A stretch of DNA of 64,000 nt from Dokdonella_A sp937902695 (GTDB lineage Bacteria; Pseudomonadota; Gammaproteobacteria; Xanthomonadales; Rhodanobacteraceae): contig JBEHYO010000005.1 of the NCBI GenBank assembly GCA_048498135.1, positions 20,633-84,632 of the forward strand. Reading direction: 5' to 3'. A program made the translations under genes and the position numbers. Under the pieces are notes generated by a model. It did no database searches. It had not been told where the DNA came from and saw only the letters and a program-made list of their open reading frames with translations. Positions 16,806 through 25,129 of this stretch are shown here, one piece after another; position 1 is the first letter of the stretch; each line of letters begins with the position of its first letter.

Positions 16806-17504
16806 ATGTGCGGCCGCTACGCGCTCTTCGGTCCGATCTCGCGGCATCGGCAAATGCCGGACGAGGCGTTGCCGGACTGGTGGGCCGCGCTCGCCGATAC
16901 GATCAACGCGCGCCCGATGCGCTTCAATGTCGCGCCGACCGATCCGATGCCGGTCGTCGGCACGAGTCGCGAAGGCGCCGCCAAGATCCGCGAGGTGCGC
17001 TGGGGCCTCGTTCCGTACTGGGCCAGGGACGCGAAGATCGGGCACAGGGCGATCAACGCGCGCGTCGAATCCGTTGCCGAGAAGCCGATGTTTCGCGAGG
17101 CGTTCAAGCGGCGGCGCTGTCTGGTGCCCGCGAGCGGTTATTTCGAGTGGAAACCGGCAGGCGCCGCGAAGCAGCCGTATTTCATCCACGATCCCGGCGG
17201 CGAGCTCCTGATGTTCGCGGGCCTCTGGGAAGCGTGGCGTGCGACGAAGGAATCCGAGCCGCTCTACACCTACACCATCATCGTCGGTCCGCCGGGCGTC
17301 GTGTCGGGCGACATCCATGATCGCGCGCCGGTGATACTGCCCGCCGCGACGTGGGCCGCCTGGCTCTTCGCCGAAGCGGCGGATGCGTCGGCGTTGCTCG
17401 CAGGCGTGCGCGAGCCGGCGCTGGCCTACCATCCCGTGTCGAAAGCGGTCGGCTCGCCGAAGAACGATGCGCCGGGGCTCGTGGAGCCGATACAGATCGA
17501 CTGA
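16806..17504 (+). CDS. yedK: SOS response-associated peptidase (SRAP/HMCES family)
   Basis: This 232-residue protein shields abasic sites in single-stranded DNA by linking Cys2 to the sugar. Key residues are in place: Cys2 (MCGRYALF), the asparagine in RFNVAPT, the glutamate in SGYFEWKP and the histidine in HDRAPVIL (usually HDRMPVIL). WGLVPYWA and INARVESV are also family blocks. The start is fixed because Cys2 must follow the initiator methionine. It is monocistronic. Confidence 0.95.
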   Translation: MCGRYALFGPISRHRQMPDEALPDWWAALADTINARPMRFNVAPTDPMPVVGTSREGAAKIREVRWGLVPYWARDAKIGHRAINARVESVAEKPMFREAFKRRRCLVPASGYFEWKPAGAAKQPYFIHDPGGELLMFAGLWEAWRATKESEPLYTYTIIVGPPGVVSGDIHDRAPVILPAATWAAWLFAEAADASALLAGVREPALAYHPVSKAVGSPKNDAPGLVEPIQID

Positions 17505-17641
17505 GGCCTCCGCAGGCAACGCGCGCCGCGCAGGCAGGATGCGAATAGTGCGTCATTGGCGTTTTTTTCCGTTTCGGCGCGTCAGCGTTCAGGTGCCTCG
17601 ACTTAGCCTCCCGCAACCTGCTCGCAACCAGGCTCCAGCCG

Positions 17642-17974
17642 ATGATCTTGGACAGCGCTCCGCCGTCGCCCGACGCCCCGGGTGAGGACGGCCCGGTCGA
17701 CCTCTCGGTGGAGGTCGTGGGACCCGTCGTCGACGCATTGAACGTGCTCGCGCGGGCGATCCACGAAACGCCCGAGGCGCTCACGGGCGCAAGCATCGCG
17801 GTCACCGAGCGCGGCACGCTGCTCCTCAACCAGCGCGCATGGATCTTGTTCGCCGCCGCGCTGAAGACGTTGCCGGCGCTGGTGACCAGGCACAGCTCGC
17901 GCGACGAGTCCAAGCCGATCCGGTTTCTGCTGATCGCGGGCAGCGAGGCGGACCTCGCCGCCACGCGTTCCTGA
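17642..17974 (+). CDS. Hypothetical protein, 110 residues
   Basis: The central part has alternating hydrophobic patterns expected of a folded protein (VDALNVLARAIHETPEALTG, then ILFAAALKTLPALVTRH) and an acidic, Pro-rich N-terminus. I recognise no family and see no good ribosome site. The competing minus-strand frame is arginine/serine-rich and looks like a shadow. Confidence 0.4.
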   Translation: MILDSAPPSPDAPGEDGPVDLSVEVVGPVVDALNVLARAIHETPEALTGASIAVTERGTLLLNQRAWILFAAALKTLPALVTRHSSRDESKPIRFLLIAGSEADLAATRS

Positions 17975-17983
17975 TCGGGCGTC

Positions 17984-18334
17984 CTATTTCCGCGCGTTGC
18001 AGTCGGCGAGCAGGGGGGAACGGCTGCCTTCGATGCTGAGCGTTCCGGTATCGCCCTTGTTCCACCAGATGTAGCGCCCCGACGCGTAGCGCGCGCCCGA
18101 CCCCGACGTCACGCCGACGAACACGTGTTCGGTGCCGTCGACCGGCAGGTAGGCGAAGGCATCGCCGTTGGTCGCGTTGACATACGCCACCGTGATGTCC
18201 CTGTCGCCCTTGCAGACATAGTGCACGTCCGTGGATGACGCCACGGACAGCGGGAACGTGACCGCGCCGGCGGCGAACGCCGAACCTGCCGGCAGCGCCA
18301 GCAGTGCGAAACGGACGAGCGATGACATCTTCAT
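17984..18334 (-). CDS. mliC: MliC family protein (C-type lysozyme inhibitor)
   Basis: This 116-residue secreted protein would protect peptidoglycan from host or environmental lysozyme. A signal peptide (about residues 1-22, ending AFAAG) precedes the MliC barrel. HYVCKGDRDITVAYVN carries the first cysteine, SGSGARYASGRYIWWNKGD is the family SGARY/W-kGD motif that inserts into the lysozyme cleft, and the last cysteine is in ADCNARK. It lacks a lipobox, so it is periplasmic like PliC rather than a lipoprotein. GAGGAG precedes the ATG. Confidence 0.88.
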   Translation of the reverse strand: MKMSSLVRFALLALPAGSAFAAGAVTFPLSVASSTDVHYVCKGDRDITVAYVNATNGDAFAYLPVDGTEHVFVGVTSGSGARYASGRYIWWNKGDTGTLSIEGSRSPLLADCNARK

Positions 18335-18374
18335 GGCGTCTCCTCGTTCGAAATCCTTAAGGGCGGCGGAGCGA

Positions 18375-18689
18375 TCAGCCCATCGACCGCAGCGCGCAGA
18401 TATCGAGCATCGAGCGTACCAGCGCGACCCTGACCGCCTGCCATTTCGACGCGAGCTCGAAGCCGCGCGCGAGCTGGCTCGAAAGCGCGAGGTTGCCGGG
18501 CGCGCGACGGTTTACGTAGGCGACGAGACCGTCGACGACGAACGTCCAGTGCGTCTCGGTCATGCCGCGGTCGGCAGCCTTGAGGGCGAGGCCCCACAGC
18601 GCGCGGTCCATCTCGTCGGCGGATGGCGATGCATCGAGCCCTTCGAGCCAGGCGACGAATGCGTCGTGAGCAGCGAGAAACGCCTGCAT
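18375..18689 (-). CDS. Hypothetical helical protein, 104 residues
   Basis: A small soluble protein with aromatic-rich helices (FLAAHDAFVAWLEGL, MTETHWTFVVDGLVAYVNRR) and no signal peptide or known motif. It lies just upstream of mliC on the same strand with about 40 bp between, so it may share its transcript. Confidence 0.55.
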   Translation of the reverse strand: MQAFLAAHDAFVAWLEGLDASPSADEMDRALWGLALKAADRGMTETHWTFVVDGLVAYVNRRAPGNLALSSQLARGFELASKWQAVRVALVRSMLDICALRSMG

Positions 18690-19064
18690 GCGGATGGATG
18701 CCCTCGGTGTCGATGCGCGCGAAGCTTACACGACATCGGGGCACACGCCTTTCGTACGCGAAGTTGTGTGCGCGCCGCGAAAAAATCGCATAATCCCGCG
18801 CGCCGGTCGCCGTCCGTCGCCGACGGGCGGAGCGCCGGCACCGTCGCGTTCGCTCGCGTTTTCACGACTTGGCTGCGTCGCGGCAACTAACCTGAACGCG
18901 CAGGCAGGAATCTTCATCCGCCCCCACGGGCGGTATCGGCGATGACGCCGAAGGACGGGCAATGGGGAGTTCATGGCTTCGCGCGCGCAGTGATGGCGCC
19001 GGCAGAGATCGCGCGGATCCGGTGCGGGCCTCCGGCATCCGTGCTGCCGTCGCGGTGCACTAGC
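18690..19064. other. Intergenic region with CAACTAAC and a small hairpin
   Basis: About 375 bp with no convincing gene. It contains CAACTAAC at about 18883-18890, the same octamer that precedes the two leader elements, but the GTA, hairpin and 20-nt core are absent. CCGCCC/GGGCGG forms a small hairpin near 18919-18932. Confidence 0.4.
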
Positions 19065-19340
19065 GTGCGTTTCCTCGTTGCACTGCGCGAGGTCGACGCG
19101 GACCTCCATTGCGTGATGATTCCGGACCTGCCGGGCTGTCGCGCGGTCGGCCGCAACCGTCACCAGGCGATCCTTTACGCGCGACGCGCGATCGACGCGC
19201 ACTGCCGCATGCTCGCGAAGGAAGGCGAGCCGATGCCGGAGACGCTTCCGCCCGAGCACCACATGCCGCTGCCGGATCTGTTCGCGGAAGCGACATGGAC
19301 GTCCGTCGAAGTGCCGATCGAGCAGTACTTCACGCACTGA
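19065..19340 (+). CDS. HicB-like (type II antitoxin fold) protein
   Basis: This protein of about 91 residues carries the HicB N-terminal degraded-RNase-H fold: FLVALREVDADLHCVMIPDL followed by GCRAVGRNRHQAILYAR and a helix. No HicA toxin gene is next to it, so it may be an orphan or have another role. The start is uncertain; GTG 19065 fits the family start (VRFLVAL), while the frame is open further upstream to 18942. About 80 bp separate it from the next gene. Confidence 0.6.
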   Translation: MRFLVALREVDADLHCVMIPDLPGCRAVGRNRHQAILYARRAIDAHCRMLAKEGEPMPETLPPEHHMPLPDLFAEATWTSVEVPIEQYFTH

Positions 19341-19418
19341 GCGCACGGCTCGGCGCGCTTCGTGGAATCGCCTTGCGCCTTTGACCCGCGCGGCGCGCGC
19401 GCGTACGCTGCGCGCGCC

Positions 19419-19946
19419 ATGCGAATCACCTTCGAGCTTTCGCCCGCGGACATCGAACGTTTCCAGGCGGCACTCGAGAAGTCGCGCCGCGCGACGCGCT
19501 GCGCCGACGAAGTCGACGTCATCGACGCGACGAAATACGCGCTCGATCATCTGTCGGCGAGCGCGGCGCCGGCTTACGTGCGGCGTCGCCTCGTCGAGGT
19601 GCAGCGGCTGATCCTGATGCTCGAGGACGAGGCCTGGGCGCTGACCGATCCGGAGCGCTCCGAGGTCGTCGAGACGCTGGCGTACTTCAGCGATCCGGAC
19701 GACCTGATTCCCGACGACATCGAGGTCATCGGCCTCCTCGACGACGCCATCATGCTCGAGCTGCTGCTGCGGCGCCTGCGTCGCGTGCTGAATGCATACG
19801 CCGATTTCTGCGCGTATCGCACGACGCTCGCGGCGATGCCGGGCGATGCCGAACAGAGGCGGCTGCACGCGCGCTGCCTCGCCGAACGCCGGAGCAAGCT
19901 CCACGCGCGCATGCGCCGGCGGCGCACGCGCGTCGTTAAAGACTGA
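19419..19946 (+). CDS. YkvA/DUF1232-like protein
   Basis: A 175-residue protein. The middle carries the YkvA/DUF1232 pattern: ETLAYFSDPDDLIPDDIEVI then GLLDDAIMLELLLRRLRR, which may be one short membrane-associated helical hairpin. The basic C-terminus (HARMRRRRTRVVKD) could contact nucleic acid or membrane. The molecular function of the family is unknown. Confidence 0.75.
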   Translation: MRITFELSPADIERFQAALEKSRRATRCADEVDVIDATKYALDHLSASAAPAYVRRRLVEVQRLILMLEDEAWALTDPERSEVVETLAYFSDPDDLIPDDIEVIGLLDDAIMLELLLRRLRRVLNAYADFCAYRTTLAAMPGDAEQRRLHARCLAERRSKLHARMRRRRTRVVKD

Positions 19947-19949
19947 GCC

Positions 19950-20618
19950 TCACGCCGCGCGCGCGCGGCGCGCGACTATCAGATAGCTGTTGAACGGCGT
20001 GCGGCCCCAGAGCGGCTCGACGCGCACGTCGAAGCCGAGCGCGGCGAGCGGCGCTTCGATGTCCTCGCGCCGAGGAAAGTGGCCGGTCGCGAACCGCATC
20101 CAGCCGAGCGCGGACGCGAAGCGTTCCTCGGCGACCGTCAGGCGAAAGCGCCACGACGCGTCGCGCAGCACGTTGCGGATCACCAGCATGCCGCCCGGCG
20201 TGACGCGCGCCGCGGCCGCCTCGAGGGCCTGCCGCTGCAGCGTTTCGGGAAGGTAGTGCAGCACGTCGATCAGCGCGACGTCGCCGCTGAAAGGCGGCAG
20301 CGCAGCCGCATCGACGGTCGCGAAATCGACGTCGAGCGCGTCAACCATCGCGGCGGCGCGTGCTTCCTCGATCTTCGTGCCGTCGGGGTCGACGCCGAAA
20401 TAGGGTGCATGGATGCCGCGCTCGCGCAGGTACTGGCCCAGCAGTCCGAGGCCGCAGCCGATGTCGAGCAGCGGACGCATGGAGCCCGCGAACAGCGCCA
20501 CGGCGGCATCGAACATCGGATCCCACGTCAGCTTTCCGCTCGCGTAGCGCCGGTGACGCCAGTGCCGGTAGCGCGCGGCGATGCGCGCGATCGCCGCCGC
20601 GCGCGCGATCCGCTCCAC
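19950..20618 (-). CDS. Class I SAM-dependent methyltransferase
   Basis: About 222 residues. The Rossmann methyltransferase motifs are clear: motif I LLDIGCGLGLLGQYL, the acidic loop FGVDPDG, motif II DVALIDVLHYLP and motif III RVTPGGMLVIRNVL. The region after motif III resembles small-molecule O- or N-methyltransferases; the substrate is unknown. GTG 20618 is chosen for length; a TTG at 20642 that overlaps the dipeptidase stop is an alternative and would couple the genes. Confidence 0.85.
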   Translation of the reverse strand: MERIARAAAIARIAARYRHWRHRRYASGKLTWDPMFDAAVALFAGSMRPLLDIGCGLGLLGQYLRERGIHAPYFGVDPDGTKIEEARAAAMVDALDVDFATVDAAALPPFSGDVALIDVLHYLPETLQRQALEAAAARVTPGGMLVIRNVLRDASWRFRLTVAEERFASALGWMRFATGHFPRREDIEAPLAALGFDVRVEPLWGRTPFNSYLIVARRARAA

Positions 20619-20638
20619 GCGATCTCGCGCGGCAACGC

Positions 20639-21781
20639 TCAAGCGGCCGGCCAGGTCTCGTTGAATAGCCGCAGGAAATTGCCGCCGAGCACCTTGTCGA
20701 TGACGCGCTCGGGCCGGCCGCGCCTGGCGAGCAGCGTCGCGAGCGTCTCCAAGCGCCGCGGCGTGTTGAGATCGGGCACGAACGTGTAGACCGCGGTCGT
20801 CTCGCCCGGCGCCGAAATGCCGTTCTTCCTGCGCTCGGCGATCTCGTCCGCGAAGGCCTTCCTGTAGTCGTCGGTCAGCTCGACGGCCGAGATCGGGCCG
20901 TCGGTGCCGAGTCCGACGTGATCCTCGCCGGCGACGTCGAGCGCGTGCTCGATGTGCGCGACGACGTCGGCCGCCATCGACTGTCCCGATGTGCGCAGGT
21001 ACGGCATGAAATAGATGCCGACGACGCCGCCGCGATCGGCGAGCGCGCGCAGCGTCGCGTCGTTCTTGTTGCGCGGCAGGTCCGCGAGCGCGGCGCAGCC
21101 AGCATGCGTGATCGCGACCGGCTTGGTTGACGCCGCGATCGCTTCGTCGGTCGTGCGCCGGCCGCAATGGCTGAGGTCGACCAGCATGTTCGCCGCGTTC
21201 ATGCGTTCGACGAGCGTCTTGCCGAACTGGCTGAGACCCGCATTGCCGGGTTCGAGGCAGCCGTCGCCGACGAGGTTGCGGCGGTTGTAGGTGAGCTGGA
21301 TGATGCGCACGCCGAGACCGCGGAATATCTCGAGCCGGTCGAGATCCTCGGCGAGCGGCGTCGCGTCCTGGAAGCCGTAGATGATCGCGAGCTTGCCGCT
21401 GCGCTTGGCCAGGGCGAAATCGCGCGCGTCGTTGAACTTCATCAGCACGTCCGGATGCAACGTGATCTCGCGATCGTACTGCGCGATCTGCGCGATGGTC
21501 TTGTCGTAGTCGTGCGCGTAGCTGCCGACGCCGCTGACCGTGAGGTTGACGGCCGTGATGCCCGACGCGCGCACGTCGGCGAGATCGGCAGCGTCGAGCG
21601 GCTTGCCCGGCTTGTTCGCGCTGCCGGGACCGCCGAGCGCATCGATGACGGTCAGCTTCGAGTAGTTGCGCCACGCCGCCTTCGGCGCGTCGGCTGCGCG
21701 CGCCCACGGAAACGCGGCGGCCACCGAGCCTGCAGCCAGCGCCGAGACGAACCGGCGGCGCGTGAAGGGAACGGTCGGCAT
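20639..21781 (-). CDS. M19 (renal dipeptidase) family protein with altered metal site
   Basis: A 380-residue exported protein. The N-terminus FTRRRFVSALAAGSVAAAF is a Tat signal with twin arginines. The M19 barrel is supported by MLVDLSHCGRRTTDEAI (first family His), PVAITHAGCAAL (second His), GGVVGIYFMPYL and GLGTDGPI. Canonical renal dipeptidases also have H-x-D near the start and a bridging Glu in a GIEGG-like motif; here these positions read VIDALGGPG and GFQDATPL. It may therefore use one metal or a different chemistry. It is divergent from the MFS gene. Confidence 0.87.
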   Translation of the reverse strand: MPTVPFTRRRFVSALAAGSVAAAFPWARAADAPKAAWRNYSKLTVIDALGGPGSANKPGKPLDAADLADVRASGITAVNLTVSGVGSYAHDYDKTIAQIAQYDREITLHPDVLMKFNDARDFALAKRSGKLAIIYGFQDATPLAEDLDRLEIFRGLGVRIIQLTYNRRNLVGDGCLEPGNAGLSQFGKTLVERMNAANMLVDLSHCGRRTTDEAIAASTKPVAITHAGCAALADLPRNKNDATLRALADRGGVVGIYFMPYLRTSGQSMAADVVAHIEHALDVAGEDHVGLGTDGPISAVELTDDYRKAFADEIAERRKNGISAPGETTAVYTFVPDLNTPRRLETLATLLARRGRPERVIDKVLGGNFLRLFNETWPAA

Positions 21782-21913
21782 GCGATGCGCCTCGTCGCGA
21801 TGAGCAGGTGGCGATTGTGGAATGGCCCGGCGCGGCGCACAAGCGATCGTGTCGGGCGCCGCATTTCGCTTATGCTCGCCGCGACATCGGGACCGGCGGC
21901 AAGGAATCGACGC

Positions 21914-23146
21914 ATGCAGTTCCTCTCGGTATTGCGCGAGCTAGACGCGACGCAGCGCAAGGTCGTCCTCGCGAGCTTCCTCGGCTGGACGCTCGACGCG
22001 TTCGATTATTTCCTGCTCGTCTTCGTGATCCCGGAAGTCGCCCGGGATTTCCATGTCGGCATCGCCGAGGTCACGTTCTCGCTGACGCTGACGCTGGCGA
22101 TGCGTCCGCTCGGTGCCTTCATCTTCGGACGGCTCGCCGATCGTTACGGACGGCGGCCGGTGCTGATGGTCGACATCGTGCTGTTCGCCGTCCTCGAAGC
22201 CGCGTCCGCGCTCGCGCCCTCGCTGGCCGTGCTGCTGGTCGTGCGCGCGCTGTTCGGCATCGCGATGGGCGGCGAGTGGGGCATCGGCGCATCGCTCGCG
22301 ATGGAATCGATTCCGGCGAAGGCACGCGGCGCCGTGTCGGGCCTGCTGCAGGAGGGCTACGCCGCGGGCTACCTGATCGGCGGCCTCTTCTACATCGCGC
22401 TGTTCGATCACATCGGCTGGCGCGGCATGTTCGCGCTCGGCATCCTGCCCGCGATCCTCGTGCTGTTCATCCGGCGCCACGTGCCGGAATCGCCGGTCTG
22501 GGAGAAGCACGCGCGCGCGGCGGCGGGGCCGGGCCTCGTCGAGACGATGCGTGGGCGCTGGAAGCTCTTCGCATATCTCGTCGTGCTGATGATGGCGTTC
22601 AACATGTTCAGCCACGGCTCGCAGGATCTCTATCCGACGTTCCTGAAGCAGCAGCTCCATTTCGATACGCGTACGGTCGGCACGTTGACGGTCGTGCTCA
22701 ATCTCGGCGCGATCGTCGGCGGGCTCTTCTTCGGCGCGTGGTCCGAAAGGATCGGGCGCCGCCGCGCGATCGTGATCGCCGCGCTGCTCGCGATTCCGAT
22801 GATTCCGATGTGGGCGTACGGCGGCTCGGTCGTCATGCTCGGCATCGGCGTCTTCCTGCTGCAGGTCGCCGTGCAGGGTGCGTGGGGCGTCGTGCCGGTG
22901 CATCTCAACGAGCTGTCGCCGGATTCCGTGCGCGGCACGCTGCCGGGTTTTGCCTACCAGGGCGGCAATCTCCTGGCGTCGGTGACGGCGCCGTTCCTGA
23001 CCCACATCGCCGTGGCGCGCGGCAACGACTACGCGTTCGCGATGTCGGTGTTCATTGCGTGCGTGGCGGTCTTCCTCGCGATCGTGACGGCGTTCGGGCC
23101 CGAGGCGCGCGGCGCGAAGTTTGGTGCGGGCGCCGCGCAGGCATGA
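21914..23146 (+). CDS. MFS transporter (sialate/carboxylate:proton symporter-like)
   Basis: A 410-residue inner-membrane protein with about 12 helices. The N-terminal GWTLDAFDYFLLVFVIPEVA is characteristic of the NanT/JEN-like metabolite:H+ symporter branch, and the loop 2-3 motif is GRLADRYGRRPVLM. The helix-5 region has GLLQEGYAAGYLIGG, and a second RxGRR-type loop, SERIGRRRAI, starts the C-terminal half. AAGGA lies 8 nt before ATG 21914. It is divergent from the dipeptidase-like gene, so the pair may handle a peptide or organic acid product. The substrate is not determined. Confidence 0.9.
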   Translation: MQFLSVLRELDATQRKVVLASFLGWTLDAFDYFLLVFVIPEVARDFHVGIAEVTFSLTLTLAMRPLGAFIFGRLADRYGRRPVLMVDIVLFAVLEAASALAPSLAVLLVVRALFGIAMGGEWGIGASLAMESIPAKARGAVSGLLQEGYAAGYLIGGLFYIALFDHIGWRGMFALGILPAILVLFIRRHVPESPVWEKHARAAAGPGLVETMRGRWKLFAYLVVLMMAFNMFSHGSQDLYPTFLKQQLHFDTRTVGTLTVVLNLGAIVGGLFFGAWSERIGRRRAIVIAALLAIPMIPMWAYGGSVVMLGIGVFLLQVAVQGAWGVVPVHLNELSPDSVRGTLPGFAYQGGNLLASVTAPFLTHIAVARGNDYAFAMSVFIACVAVFLAIVTAFGPEARGAKFGAGAAQA

Positions 23147-23195
23147 CGGACCGCATCCGAGCTGCTAGGCTCGCGCGCCTCGCCTGGAGCCAGTC

Positions 23196-23687
23196 ATGAA
23201 AGTCGAAGAGAACAAGGTCGTCGTGTTCCACTACACCGTCAACGAAGGCGGCGAAAAAGTCGAGTCATCGCACGATCGCGGCGAGCCGCTCGCATTCCTC
23301 GTCGGCAAGGGCGCGCTGATCCCGGGTCTCGAAAAGGCGTTGACGGGTCGCGAGGCCGGCGCGACGTTCTCGGTCGACGTCGCGCCATCCGAGGCATACG
23401 GCGAGCGCCGCGACGATTTCACGCAGCGCGTGCCGAAGAAGTATTTCCGCGATGCCGATCATCTCAAGCCCGGCATGCTGACCGTGCTCAGCGTCAGCGG
23501 CGGCGGACAGCGGCAGGTCACGGTGCAGAAGGTCGGCTCGAGCGTCGTCGACGTCGACTTGAATCATCCGCTCGCGGGGAAGACGTTGACGTTCGACGTC
23601 GAGATCGTCGATGTCCGCGATGCCTCGCCGGAAGAACTTGCGCATGGGCATGCGCATGGGGCGGCTGGGCATGGGCACGAGCACTGA
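23196..23687 (+). CDS. slyD: FKBP-type peptidyl-prolyl isomerase, metal-binding
   Basis: A 163-residue cytoplasmic foldase that speeds proline isomerisation and binds nickel. The FKBP core (VVFHYTVNEGGEKVESSHDR, LVGKGALIPGLEKALTGREAG, GERRDDFTQRVPKKYF) is interrupted by the insert-in-flap domain, then NHPLAGKTLTFDVEIVDV. The tail HGHAHGAAGHGHEH is the histidine-rich metal-binding end of SlyD. It is monocistronic and followed by a repeat-rich gap. Confidence 0.95.
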   Translation: MKVEENKVVVFHYTVNEGGEKVESSHDRGEPLAFLVGKGALIPGLEKALTGREAGATFSVDVAPSEAYGERRDDFTQRVPKKYFRDADHLKPGMLTVLSVSGGGQRQVTVQKVGSSVVDVDLNHPLAGKTLTFDVEIVDVRDASPEELAHGHAHGAAGHGHEH

Positions 23688-23733
23688 GTTTTGATTGGGC
23701 TTTGCGATAACCGGCTCACGTCCCTGTGTGGTT

Positions 23734-24050
23734 CGGCTGACGTCCCTGTCAGCCGGCGACTTTCTTTTGCTTGCCCAAAGAAAGTCGCCAATCAACGCCG
23801 TCATTCCCGCGAAAGCGGGAATCCATCGGCTCTTGCTCTCGGGTCCCTCTAAAGCCGCGGCGAAGGGCGGACGGATCAGCCGCGTGCCCCGCACGCGGGC
23901 GGCGCGAGGGATCGCGCCGATTCGGCTGCAGGCCAGGATGGCCTGTCAGCCGAACCCGTCCGCCCGTAGCGAACCCTCGCCGAAGGCGAGGGCGCGGCGC
24001 CGAGGGCGTGTTCTCTTTGGTTACTTTCTCTTGCACGAGCAAGAGAAAGT
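23734..24050. repeat. Mosaic of four hairpin repeats in a 458-bp intergenic gap
   Basis: The gap 23688-24145 contains no gene but several perfect stems. These are CGGCTGAC/GTCAGCCG (23734-23755), a 13-bp stem GGCGACTTTCTTT/AAAGAAAGTCGCC (23755-23789), the REP arm 23799-23826 with a TTCCCGC-GAAA-GCGGGAA stem, and ACTTTCTCTTGC/GCAAGAGAAAGT (24023-24050). Such ACTTTCTT...AAGAAAGT units are frequent intergenic repeats in Xanthomonadales. They separate slyD (ends 23687) from the convergent NlpC gene and may stop transcription both ways. Confidence 0.75.
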
Positions 24051-24145
24051 GACTGGTCGCCATGGATGGCGACCAAGCGGCACACGGACGTGAGTCGGTT
24101 CTCGCGAATCAGCGAAAGCGAAGCAGCAGCACCTGAAGTCAGCGA

Positions 24146-24643
24146 CTAAAGCGCACCCAGGACCCGCTTCCCATAGACAAACCGCGAGCTCCAATACGGC
24201 GCATCAAGCCGATCGAGCCGCACCGTTCCGCCGGTATTCGGTGCATGCACGAACCGCTGCCCGCCGACATAGATGCCGACGTGGCTCACGTGCCGGCCTT
24301 CGGCGAAGAAGACGAGATCGCCCGCCTGCAGGTCCCGCGCGCCGACATCGCGCGCGCGAAGCTCGCTCATCTCGTCCGACGTGCGCGGCAGCACGAGGCC
24401 GGCGGCATCGCGAAATACGTAGCCGACCAGCCCGCTGCAATCGAACCCGGTATCCGGCGTGTTGGCGCCGTAGCGGTACGGCGTTCCGACGAGCGCGATG
24501 GCGCGGAACAGCACCGCGTTGGCGGCGTCGGCGCGTGGCGTGCCGGGCTGGAGCGGGGGTTCGGGACGGCGGGGCTCGCTGGCGCAGCCGGCGAGGAGCA
24601 CGATCAGGACGGCGGCGAGGCCAGGGCGAACGGTGACAGGCAC
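24146..24643 (-). CDS. NlpC/P60 (C40) peptidoglycan hydrolase lipoprotein
   Basis: About 165 residues. The N-terminus ends in the lipobox LLAGC, so the protein is anchored in the envelope. The catalytic triad of the C40 endopeptidases is seen as Cys in FDCSGLVGYVF, His in VSHVGIYVG and a third polar residue in RFVHAPN. It should cut D-iso-glutamyl-diaminopimelate bonds in stem peptides. GTG 24643 gives a clean signal peptide; a TTG at 24679 is possible. Confidence 0.93.
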   Translation of the reverse strand: MPVTVRPGLAAVLIVLLAGCASEPRRPEPPLQPGTPRADAANAVLFRAIALVGTPYRYGANTPDTGFDCSGLVGYVFRDAAGLVLPRTSDEMSELRARDVGARDLQAGDLVFFAEGRHVSHVGIYVGGQRFVHAPNTGGTVRLDRLDAPYWSSRFVYGKRVLGAL

Positions 24644-24712
24644 GCCGCTACGCTGACCGACTCCCGCAGGCCCTGTCAAACGGAGAAAAACGGCGGTAGC
24701 TGCCGGCGGGCG

Positions 24713-25027
24713 TCAGCCCGTGCCGCCGCAAACTGTCAGTTTCGGACGCGTCGCGACCGCAGCCGGCTGCGGCTGGGGCGCGACTTCGAGCAGGTAGCTC
24801 TGCAGATCCTTGACCGTTTCCTCGAAGCTTTCGAGGCGTGAATTGGCGGCGAGGGCGACCGGCTGCGGCACGTGGCCCGCGTCGAGGAGGCCGCGGACGA
24901 GATCGCGCTGGTGATCGGAGAACGCCGGATCCTGCAAGGCCTCGTCGAGCGCGCAGATGAGCGCGGCGAGCCAGCCCGACGACGGGGAGCGCAGTGCCAG
25001 CAGCAGTTCGTTGGTCGACGCTTTCAT
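24713..25027 (-). CDS. Hypothetical protein, 104 residues
   Basis: A soluble helical protein: STNELLLALRSPSSGWLAAL, then FSDHQRDLVRGLLDAGH and SFEETVKDLQSYLLEV. No family or signal peptide was recognised. It starts divergently from the D-aminoacylase-like gene, about 100 bp away, and lies upstream of the NlpC gene on the same strand with about 70 bp between. Confidence 0.55.
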   Translation of the reverse strand: MKASTNELLLALRSPSSGWLAALICALDEALQDPAFSDHQRDLVRGLLDAGHVPQPVALAANSRLESFEETVKDLQSYLLEVAPQPQPAAVATRPKLTVCGGTG

Positions 25028-25129
25028 CAGGGTCCCCTGTGATTCCCTGCCCGGAATCGATGCAGATTTGATGCCAGCGTGCGCCGCCGCAGATCGTTTA
25101 GGCTTCTGCTTTGCGAAGGGGAAGTCCCG

